From: Victivallales bacterium | GTDB lineage: Bacteria > Verrucomicrobiota > Lentisphaeria > Oligosphaerales > Oligosphaeraceae | DNA length: 7,062 nt | Assembly: GCA_017615955.1 (NCBI GenBank) | Contig: JAFZZD010000694.1 | Location: 1 to 7,062, forward strand | Direction of reading: 5' to 3' | Shown: one piece after another, positions 1 to 5,261 of the stretch | Numbering within the stretch: position 1 is the stretch's first letter | How the letters are laid out: every line of letters begins with the position of its first letter | Notes under the pieces: generated by a model | What the model was told of the DNA's origin: nothing | Databases searched by the model: none | The model's input: only the letters and a program-made list of their open reading frames with translations | Position numbers and translations under genes: made by a program

Positions 1-24
1 AGACCACAAAAAAAGGCGTTTATT

Positions 25-1059
25 ATGCAAAGAAGATTATTAAGATTTTGTACGGTTTTGGCCGTTTTGGCGATGTGTTTTACGACAAGTTGCGGGCACA
101 ATGACGGTTGCGAATATCGCTTGACGTACAGCGTGTTCTTCCCGCCTGTGCATGTGCAGAGCAAATTGGCGCAGTCTTGGGCGGATGAAGTAGAACTGCG
201 CACAAAGGGGCGCGTGAAGGTGATAGTATTTCCTGGCGGCGTGTTAAGCGGCGCTGCTGAAAACTATGACTGCGTGGCGAATGGAGTCTCCGACATTGGA
301 ATGAGTTGCCTTTCCTATTCGCGCGGCCTGTTTCCTTTGCTGGAGTGCCTGGACTTTCCGTTTGGCTATCCAGACGGTGCCACGGCGACTGCTGTCGCCA
401 ATGATTTCCTGAATCATTTCAAGCCAGAGGAACTGAACGAGACGCACATGCTCTATTTGCATGCACATGGACCTGGTGTTCTGGCGACGAGGCACACGGT
501 TAAGAATTGCGATGACATCAAGAACCTGAGCGTGCGCGGCACTGGCATCACCGCACAGGTTATCAAGCAACTTGGCGGCAATGCGGTGGGGCTTCCCCAG
601 GGCGAGACATTTGAGGCTCTGCGCAAGGGCGTGGTGGAGGCTACGCTCTGCCCCATCGAAACACTGAAGGGCTGGAAACAGGGCGAGGTGATTGACGAAG
701 TGGTGCGCATTCCTTCCATTGGCTACACTACCACCATGTTTGTCGCAATGAACAAGAAGACCTGGGCCAAACTGCCGCCTGACATACAGGCGATAATCGA
801 GCAGATTAACAAGGAGTGGATACCCAAGCACGGCAAGGCCTGGGATGAGGCGGACGCAGAGGGGCTTGAATTTGTCAATTCCCTCAACAAGAAGTATTCC
901 GTGATGGACGAGGCGGAGAACCAGAAGGTGGCTGCTGCGCTGGAGCCGATGTTTGACAAATGGGCTAATGGTGCGGTGTCAAAGGGTCTGCCTGGGAAAG
1001 AGGCCGTTAGTTTTGTTCGTGAGCGCATAGCATTTTACAAGGCAGAGAGGAAGGAGTAA
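25..1059 (+). CDS. dctP: TRAP transporter substrate-binding protein, DctP family (probable lipoprotein)
   Basis: Periplasmic solute receptor of a tripartite ATP-independent periplasmic (TRAP) transporter; it captures the substrate, often an organic acid, and delivers it to the two membrane subunits encoded next. The 344-residue length is normal for the family. The N-terminus has basic residues (RRLLR), a hydrophobic stretch at about 8-19 and TTSC ending at Cys23, a plausible but non-ideal lipobox because Thr occupies -3. The mature part starts with the typical Y-x-L-x-Y-S strand (31-36), then VHVQSKLAQSWADEV (42-56). The segment at 168-200 (LSVRGTG, then GLPQGETFEAL) is the family's core ligand-binding region; Arg171 aligns with the arginine that usually pairs with a substrate carboxylate (alignment by eye). 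The ATG at 25 gives a complete signal sequence; only 24 upstream bases are visible and the ribosome site is weak (AAAGGCG). Seven cysteines in the mature part are unusual. Family is confident; substrate unknown. Confidence 0.93.
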   Translation: MQRRLLRFCTVLAVLAMCFTTSCGHNDGCEYRLTYSVFFPPVHVQSKLAQSWADEVELRTKGRVKVIVFPGGVLSGAAENYDCVANGVSDIGMSCLSYSRGLFPLLECLDFPFGYPDGATATAVANDFLNHFKPEELNETHMLYLHAHGPGVLATRHTVKNCDDIKNLSVRGTGITAQVIKQLGGNAVGLPQGETFEALRKGVVEATLCPIETLKGWKQGEVIDEVVRIPSIGYTTTMFVAMNKKTWAKLPPDIQAIIEQINKEWIPKHGKAWDEADAEGLEFVNSLNKKYSVMDEAENQKVAAALEPMFDKWANGAVSKGLPGKEAVSFVRERIAFYKAERKE

Positions 1060-1062
1060 GTT

Positions 1063-1551
1063 ATGTGGCAGGTTTACAAGAAAGTAGTGTCCTTCCTGGT
1101 GAAGGTCCTGATGGTTTTGGCTGGCCTTGGGGTGCTTGCGATGATGGGCATCACAGTATGCGACGTGATATTCCGTCGCTTCGGTTTCCCCGTTCCTGGT
1201 GCGGTGGACATGGTTCAGGTGGCGGCCTGTGTCAGCGCGGTATGCGCATTGCCTTACACCACAGCGGTTAAGGGGCATGTTGCAGTGGAGTTCTTCTTCC
1301 AGAGGCTGCCAGGCATTGCAAAGATAATTATAGACAGTTTGTGGCGTATCGCTGTGATAGTGCTGTATGCCATAATGAGTTGGCGCAGTCTTATCTACGG
1401 CGGCACCTTGCTGAAGCGCCATAGCGTGACATTGACCTTGCAGATTCCCTTGTTCTGGGTGCTGTGGCTGATGGCATTCTCATTCGCAGTTGTGTCACTG
1501 GTTAAGATTTACAATTTGACCCATCCGGGAAAGGAGATGATGAAGCCATGA
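1063..1551 (+). CDS. dctQ: TRAP transporter small permease subunit, DctQ family
   Basis: Small integral membrane subunit that pairs with the large DctM subunit in the inner membrane. At 162 residues with four hydrophobic segments (about 10-33, 46-68, 86-106 and 127-148) it has the size and topology of the family. The hallmark motif after the first helix is present: CDVIFRRFGFPVPGAVDMVQ (33-52), matching the usual DV-x2-R-(Y/F)...P...E/D pattern, followed by KGHVAVEFF (70-78). The start is supported by an AAGGAG ribosome site at 1051-1056 that overlaps the end of the binding-protein gene; the gap between genes is only 3 nt. The last four bases overlap the next start (ATGA). Sequence of this subunit is poorly conserved in general, so the call rests on motif, topology and position between the other two subunits. 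Confidence 0.93.
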   Translation: MWQVYKKVVSFLVKVLMVLAGLGVLAMMGITVCDVIFRRFGFPVPGAVDMVQVAACVSAVCALPYTTAVKGHVAVEFFFQRLPGIAKIIIDSLWRIAVIVLYAIMSWRSLIYGGTLLKRHSVTLTLQIPLFWVLWLMAFSFAVVSLVKIYNLTHPGKEMMKP

Positions 1552-2861
1552 GCTCTTTGATTACCATAGGCATATTGGGTTGTATCATATTGTTGCTACT
1601 GTTGATTGCCAGCGTTCCAGTTGGCTTTGCTCTGGCATTGGTGGGCGCATTTGGCTTTGCCCTGGCGGCTGGCAACCCAGAGGCTGCGTATCACCTGGTG
1701 GTAAGCGTAACCTACGACAACTTCTCCAAGTACGATTTAAGCGTGATACCGCTGTTCATCTTCATGGGGCAGATTGCGTTCCATGCTGGCATAAGCAGCC
1801 GTCTTTTCCATGCGGCCTATTGCTGGCTGGGGCGTTTCCCTGGCGGGCTTGGCCTTGCGGCAATGGGTGCCTGCGCAGGATTCTGCTCGATTTGCGGCTC
1901 AGGACCTGCCAGCGCGGCTACGATGACAGCGGTGGCCTTGCCTGAAATGCGCAAGTACAAGTACAGCCTGGACGTGGGCTGCGGCATTGTGGCTGCGGGA
2001 AGCAGCCTGGGCATCATGATACCTCCCAGCGTGGTGTTCATCGTGTACGCCATTATGACGGAGAATTCACCTGCTCGTTTGTTTGCGGCGGGCGTTATTC
2101 CTTGCCTCATTATCATTGCCATGTTCTTTGCCTACATAACCTACCTGTGCATAGCACATCCCGAACTTGGACCTGCCAACAGGGAAATCACATGGCGCCA
2201 GCGTTTCATGTCCATACTAAACGTGCTGGATGTGGTTGCGCTGTTCATTCTGGTGATGGGAGGCATGCTTTTCTGGGGCTGGTTTACTCCCACCGAGGCA
2301 GCGGCCATCGGTGCCTTCGGCAGTCTGCTGATTGCGCTTTGCCGCAGAAGCATGACATGGAAGAAACTTTGGAAGGCATTGGAGGAGACCATACGCACTT
2401 CCTGCATGGTGCTGGTGATTGTGACAGGAGCGCTCATATTTGGGCGCTTCCTGGCGTTGACGGGCATAACCTCGGATCTGGCTGGCAATCTGTCCATTAT
2501 GCCAGTTCCTGCCTGGGTTAAGATGTCTGTGATATTGGTGTTCTTCATGATAGCGGGCTGCTTTGTGGATGCCCTGGCGCTGGTTATGCTGACCATGCCA
2601 ATATTCCTGCCTGTTATACGCGCATTGGGCTATGACCCAGTCTGGTTCGGCACTATGGTGGTAGTCATAGTTCAGTTGGGCGTGATAACTCCGCCTGTTG
2701 GCGTCAACGTGTATGTGGTCAGCGGCATCGAGCGCGAAGTGCCGATGCAGACCATATTCCGCAGGGCATTGCCCTTTGCTGGCATAATAATCATTGCGGC
2801 GATATTGCTGATGCTGTTCCCCAACCTGGCATTGGCATTGCCGCACTGGCTATATGATTAA
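1548..2861 (+). CDS. dctM: TRAP transporter large permease subunit, DctM family
   Basis: Large membrane subunit that forms the translocation path of the TRAP transporter and is energised by an ion gradient (commonly Na+). The 437 residues and about a dozen hydrophobic segments fit the family. Family motifs seen in order: FSKYDLSVIPLFIFMG (59-74), a GSGPASAAT loop (117-125) where the family has a conserved small-residue segment, GIMIPPSVVFIVYAIMTENS (155-174), RLFAAGVIPC (177-186), FTPTEAAAIGAFG (246-258) and GVITPPVGVNVYVVSGI (378-394). The two related PP motifs reflect the internal two-fold repeat of this subunit. The start overlaps the dctQ stop as ATGA (1548-1551), so translation is probably coupled; AAGGAG at 1531-1536 is somewhat far but usable. 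The TRAP operon appears to end here, because the repeat element begins 10 bases downstream. Confidence 0.96.
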   Translation: MSSLITIGILGCIILLLLLIASVPVGFALALVGAFGFALAAGNPEAAYHLVVSVTYDNFSKYDLSVIPLFIFMGQIAFHAGISSRLFHAAYCWLGRFPGGLGLAAMGACAGFCSICGSGPASAATMTAVALPEMRKYKYSLDVGCGIVAAGSSLGIMIPPSVVFIVYAIMTENSPARLFAAGVIPCLIIIAMFFAYITYLCIAHPELGPANREITWRQRFMSILNVLDVVALFILVMGGMLFWGWFTPTEAAAIGAFGSLLIALCRRSMTWKKLWKALEETIRTSCMVLVIVTGALIFGRFLALTGITSDLAGNLSIMPVPAWVKMSVILVFFMIAGCFVDALALVMLTMPIFLPVIRALGYDPVWFGTMVVVIVQLGVITPPVGVNVYVVSGIEREVPMQTIFRRALPFAGIIIIAAILLMLFPNLALALPHWLYD

Positions 2862-2877
2862 ACGAGATAATTTTATC

Positions 2878-2907
2878 CACAGATTTTCACAGATTATCAC
2901 AGATTTT
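2878..2907 (+). repeat. Left arm: three tandem 10-bp CACAGATTWT units
   Basis: Units at 2878-2887 (CACAGATTTT), 2888-2897 (CACAGATTAT) and 2898-2907 (CACAGATTTT) follow each other with no spacing. A 10-bp period is about one helical turn, so a bound protein would meet each unit on the same face of DNA. The outer flank is TTTTATC. Confidence 0.85.
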
Positions 2908-2958
2908 GTTCTGGTATATGATGTGAAAGTGATTTTGACGCGGCGCTGAAGCGGCGCA

Positions 2959-2996
2959 GATTTCCATTTTTGCTGCGCAGGCAAAAACAAGAAATC
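2959..2996. repeat. Core hairpin of the repeat element
   Basis: TTTTTGC (2967-2973) and GCAAAAA (2981-2987) form a perfect 7-bp stem with a 7-nt loop. It is extended by GATTTC (2959-2964) pairing with GAAATC (2991-2996) across a small asymmetric internal loop. It is not followed by a T run, so it does not look like a simple intrinsic terminator on either strand. Confidence 0.65.
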
Positions 2997-2999
2997 ATC

Positions 3000-3013
3000 G
3001 GTCCTTTAGGACC
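3000..3013. repeat. Small perfect hairpin GGTCCT-TT-AGGACC
   Basis: Two perfect 6-base arms (3000-3005 and 3008-3013) are separated by only TT; in RNA the loop would probably open to four bases. It lies inside the repeat element next to the core hairpin. The downstream bases are TTGGCAAAA, not a T tract, so terminator function is unlikely. Confidence 0.6.
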
Positions 3014-3032
3014 TTGGCAAAATCACATGGCG

Positions 3033-3062
3033 ATAATCTGTGTAAATCTGCGTAAATCTGTG
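3033..3062 (-). repeat. Right arm: three tandem 10-bp units, inverted
   Basis: Read on the minus strand the units are CACAGATTTA (3053-3062), CGCAGATTTA (3043-3052) and CACAGATTAT (3033-3042), the mirror of the left arm with a few mismatches. The outer flank on the minus strand is TTTTAATC, matching the left flank apart from one extra A. Confidence 0.85.
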
Positions 3063-3093
3063 GATTAAAATTGGCTTATTGAACTTTTAACCA

Positions 3094-3101
3094 AGAGGAG
3101 G
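3094..3101 (+). promoter_or_regulatory. Strong ribosome binding site for the usp gene
   Basis: AGAGGAGG lies 7 nt before the ATG at 3109. It is the best Shine-Dalgarno match in the window and supports this ATG as the first start of the downstream operon. No convincing -35/-10 pair was found between the repeat element and this site. Confidence 0.8.
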
Positions 3102-3108
3102 CTCCAGA

Positions 3109-3573
3109 ATGCTGACCAGAGAAGTAAAGAAGATTTTGTGCTGCACCGACTTTTCAAAGAACGCCAAGGTTGCCTTTGACTATGCGTTGGAGGCTGTGAC
3201 CCATCGTCCAGGTGCTGAGCTGATATTGTTGCATGTCATTCCTGCCCCCGATGCACAGTATTGGAAACCGTATATCTACAATGTGGGCGAGAATGTGGAC
3301 GACATGGCGAAGAAGGCCTTTGACAAGCGTGTGGCGGAGGAATATGCCACGCAGGTGCCGGAAGGCGTCAAGTTCACCCCAGTTTTCCGTATCGGCAATG
3401 CAAGTGTTGAGATATCACGTTTTGCCGAAGAGGAGAAGGTGGATGTGATAATAATGGGCCGTCAGGGCAGGGGCGCTTTGGAGTCACTGCTGTTCGGTAC
3501 AGTTGCGGAGAAGGTTGTGCGCAGGGCAAATTGCCCAGTGCTGGTTATACCGCTTAACGAAAAGGAAGCATAG
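3109..3573 (+). CDS. Universal stress protein, UspA family, ATP-binding type
   Basis: Small cytoplasmic alpha/beta protein of the universal stress family; such proteins bind nucleotide and modulate stress responses or the activity of a partner protein. The 154-residue single domain has the normal family length. Visible features: the first strand KKILCCTDFS (7-16) with the conserved Asp14 near the nucleotide, the strand ELILLHVIP (37-45), VDVIIMGRQG (111-120), and the ATP-binding signature G-x2-G-x9-G-(S/T) as Gly117, Gly120, Gly130 and Thr131, ending in the family's CPVLVIP strand (142-148). The intact signature predicts the ATP-binding rather than the non-binding subgroup. It follows a TRAP operon, as in the Halomonas TeaABC-TeaD system where a Usp protein modulates the transporter, but here a repeat element intervenes. 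The acp gene starts only 2 nt after its stop, so it probably belongs to the downstream transcript. Confidence 0.93.
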   Translation: MLTREVKKILCCTDFSKNAKVAFDYALEAVTHRPGAELILLHVIPAPDAQYWKPYIYNVGENVDDMAKKAFDKRVAEEYATQVPEGVKFTPVFRIGNASVEISRFAEEEKVDVIIMGRQGRGALESLLFGTVAEKVVRRANCPVLVIPLNEKEA

Positions 3574-3575
3574 TC

Positions 3576-3824
3576 ATGGAAGACATCAGGAAGCAGATTA
3601 AGGAATTGCTGGTTGAGAGGCTTTTTCTGGATATTGAGCCCCAGAGTATTGAGGATGAAAAGCCGCTGGCTGAATACGGCGTGGATTCGTTCCTGCTGCT
3701 GGAGATGATTGTGGCGATGGAGGAGCAGTTCGGCGTCACATTCGAGCAGTCGGAGATTACGGCGGAAGTGCTGAAGAGCGTGGGTTCATTGGCCAGGCTG
3801 GTGGAAGGCAAGCTCAATGGCTGA
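3576..3824 (+). CDS. Acyl carrier protein (phosphopantetheine-binding)
   Basis: Small acidic cytoplasmic carrier that holds acyl chains on a 4'-phosphopantetheine arm. The 82 residues form one four-helix ACP domain. The attachment motif is clear: YGVDSFLLLEMIVAMEEQFG (34-53), with Ser38 as the modified serine in the D-S-(L/F) context, helix II following it, then the typical second half (FEQSEITAEVLKSVGSLARLVEG). The start is supported by AAAGGAAG (3561-3568). It is probably not the housekeeping AcpP, because the attachment motif is DSF rather than the usual DSL and no fatty-acid synthesis gene is adjacent. It sits 2 nt after usp and its last 8 nt overlap the start of mreC, which suggests translational coupling. 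The pathway it serves (lipid, lipopolysaccharide modification or a secondary product) cannot be read from the sequence. Confidence 0.93.
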   Translation: MEDIRKQIKELLVERLFLDIEPQSIEDEKPLAEYGVDSFLLLEMIVAMEEQFGVTFEQSEITAEVLKSVGSLARLVEGKLNG

Positions 3825-4680
3825 AACTGGCAAGGACAAGGGCGGTATTGGCGGCAGGGTGCGCCTGTTTTATGGCGTGCTTCTGTCGCTGTTGCTTTTA
3901 TGCCTGCCGCCTGGACTGACCACTCGTCTGGCTGGAATGGGGCGCTTGCTCATCGAGCCTAGCCAGTCCTTTGCGCGAATGTGTGCACGTGCGGCACGCG
4001 GTGCATGGGGTGGCTTGCCTGATGGAACTGGCCATGAGGATGCCAATATCCTGCGGCAGGAGGCGGCAGAGGCAAAGGCTGAGTATGAGCACCTGCGCCA
4101 GGAAAGCGCCACTCTCTTGGAGGAGAACAGGCAACTGCGCAACAGAATCGGCATGACGCTGGCCACCAAGCAGATGAGCCTGGCGCTTTGCGAAGTGCAG
4201 CAGCGTGACGCCTTCTCCGAATATTACGACTATGTGGTGGTCAACAGGGGAAGTTACGATGGAATTCGCCCTGGCAAGCTGGTGATTTCCGATGCGGGGC
4301 TTGTGGGCATAGTTTCCGAAGTCGGATTGAAGACAGCCAAGGTCACCCTTGCCACAAGTGCGCGTTTTTCATATCCCTGCCAGGTCAGAGGACGGAATGT
4401 TTCGGGTATATTGACTGGCGGCGGCAGCGACAGCGCATACAAGATAAGCATGCTTCAGCCAGTGCCGCAGGTTGTGGTGAACAGCCTGGACGGTGTCTTG
4501 TTTGACAAGGTTGCCGTTGGGGACATTGTCACCGTCACGCCTGAAGGGGCGCAGGATGGGCCAGTGCTTATTGCAGGGCGTGTCGCGGATGTGGACAAGA
4601 GCGGCAGCGCCGCCCCTGTACTGCATTTGAATACAGCGGCTTCCTTTGCGCAGATGAAATATCTGTTTGTGGTATTGTAG
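3817..4680 (+). CDS. mreC: Rod shape-determining protein MreC
   Basis: Bitopic inner-membrane protein whose periplasmic part activates the elongation synthase (PBP2-RodA) and links it to the cytoskeletal MreB complex. The 287 residues fit the family. Layout: short cytoplasmic tail, one membrane helix at about 17-33, a coiled coil at about 75-112 (rich in Glu, Ala and Leu, ending NRQLRNRIG), then the paired beta-barrel domain. Diagnostic parts of that domain are VVNRGSYDGIRPGKLVIS (141-158), GLVGIVSEVG (161-170), TAKVTLAT (173-180) with the SYPCQVRGRNVSGILTGGG segment (185-203), and the end GAQDGPVLIAGRVADVDKS (244-262). The ATG overlaps the acp stop by 8 nt. mreB, which usually lies directly upstream of mreC, is absent here and must be elsewhere. 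The residues between the membrane helix and coiled coil are rich in Arg, Gly and Ala, unlike the rest. Confidence 0.93.
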   Translation: MAETGKDKGGIGGRVRLFYGVLLSLLLLCLPPGLTTRLAGMGRLLIEPSQSFARMCARAARGAWGGLPDGTGHEDANILRQEAAEAKAEYEHLRQESATLLEENRQLRNRIGMTLATKQMSLALCEVQQRDAFSEYYDYVVVNRGSYDGIRPGKLVISDAGLVGIVSEVGLKTAKVTLATSARFSYPCQVRGRNVSGILTGGGSDSAYKISMLQPVPQVVVNSLDGVLFDKVAVGDIVTVTPEGAQDGPVLIAGRVADVDKSGSAAPVLHLNTAASFAQMKYLFVVL

Positions 4681-4697
4681 CAAGGCCGCCTACCTCC

Positions 4698-5261
4698 GTG
4701 AATATGGGAACATTGATTGACATAAAAGTCAAATTGGACTTTGCAGTATTGCGTGAGTACCTGCTGGGGCGTGATGGACTTTGGCGGGACATGCTGTCGC
4801 TGCTGGGATCGGTGTTTCTATGCGTAGTTGCGTCTGGCTTGCAACTGGCCTTGCCGTCTGCCCTGCCAGAACTGCCTATATATCCTGCTGTGCTGGTTTC
4901 GTGTTGTTTATATGGCGGGCGTTTGTCCTGGCTATGGCCTGTCCTGTGCGGCATTCTGCTGGATTGCTGGACGTATGGGACGCTGGGGGTGTCATCTTTG
5001 TTCCTTAGCCTGTGCGTACAGCTGCATTATTGGATTTTGCGTTCAATGTCCCGCAGATGGCCTGATGCTGTCAGTGTTGGCGTGGCCAGTTTTGCCGCGA
5101 CATTTTGCTGGACTTTGCTGATGCTGCTGTTCAAGGCGGAAGGAATGCCAGTTGTCCAGCGCCTGGCCTTGATGCCGCGCCAGGTTTTTCTTGCCTCTTT
5201 GCTGGCCGTGGCTTTGGGTTCCTTGCTACATTTCAAGAAAGGAAGTCGTCGAGATGCTTGA
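4698..5261 (+). CDS. mreD: Rod shape-determining protein MreD (probable)
   Basis: Small polytopic inner-membrane partner of MreC in the elongation complex. It has 187 residues from the GTG at 4698, with five or six hydrophobic segments (about 33-51, 60-88, 96-115, 126-146 and 161-178). The most recognisable stretch is GILLDCWTYGTLGVSSLFLS (85-104), which matches the MreD pattern G-x-L-x-D...P/T-x-G-x-(N/S). Position directly after mreC (17 nt) supports the call. The start is uncertain: GTG 4698 and ATG 4704 are in frame with each other, neither has a good ribosome site, and about 30 mostly polar residues precede the first membrane helix, longer than in many MreD proteins. An internal ATG at 4791 would begin right at that helix. 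MreD sequences are weakly conserved, so identity leans on topology and context. Confidence 0.82.
   Translation: MNMGTLIDIKVKLDFAVLREYLLGRDGLWRDMLSLLGSVFLCVVASGLQLALPSALPELPIYPAVLVSCCLYGGRLSWLWPVLCGILLDCWTYGTLGVSSLFLSLCVQLHYWILRSMSRRWPDAVSVGVASFAATFCWTLLMLLFKAEGMPVVQRLALMPRQVFLASLLAVALGSLLHFKKGSRRDA
5238..5245 (+). promoter_or_regulatory. Ribosome binding site deciding the kinase start
   Basis: AAAGGAAG ends 8 nt before the ATG at 5254, inside the end of mreD. This fixes the kinase start at a codon that overlaps the mreD stop by 8 nt. Confidence 0.7.

Larger units (their letters stand above)
2871..3070. repeat. Nested inverted-repeat element with CACAGATT-type arms (REP/MITE-like)
   Basis: About 200 bp of non-coding DNA filling the gap between the TRAP genes and the usp gene. 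The left arm (2871-2907) and the inverted right arm (3033-3070) pair over most of their length; both begin TTTTA(A)TCCACAGATTT when read inward. Further in, GTGATTTTG (2929-2937) pairs with CAAAATCAC (3018-3026). The core holds two small hairpins. No open reading frame of note, no transposase and no obvious target-site duplication were seen. Its build, with outer arms of short tandem units and an inner core of hairpins, suggests a small non-autonomous or REP-type interspersed repeat that folds as RNA or cruciform DNA. It could act as a transcription barrier or mRNA stabiliser between the two operons (inference). Copies elsewhere in the genome would be needed to call it a repeat family. Confidence 0.8.

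Noticed and set aside
244..831. Long open frame on the minus strand inside the binding-protein gene (195 codons)
   Set aside because: It lies wholly opposite a well-supported dctP gene, shows no recognisable domain, and has a composition typical of antisense shadow frames.
2217..2846. Minus-strand open frame of 209 codons opposite dctM
   Set aside because: Its translation is rich in His, Gln, Arg and Tyr, as expected when hydrophobic codons are read backwards; dctM on the + strand has full family motifs.
2959..3013. Core hairpins considered as an intrinsic terminator for the TRAP operon
   Set aside because: Neither hairpin is followed by a T-rich run on the + strand, and the stems are short or AT-rich; the larger element may still impede transcription but this is not shown.
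2894..3037. Candidate promoter boxes in the intergenic gap (TTATCA/TATATG near 2894-2920; TTGGCA/GATAAT near 3014-3037)
   Set aside because: Spacers are 15 and 12 bp, off the usual 16-18, and box matches are partial; both overlap the repeat element, so the matches are probably chance.
2878..3062. Short tandem repeats considered as a CRISPR array
   Set aside because: The units are 10 bp with no spacers, and the two groups are inverted relative to each other; no cas gene is near.
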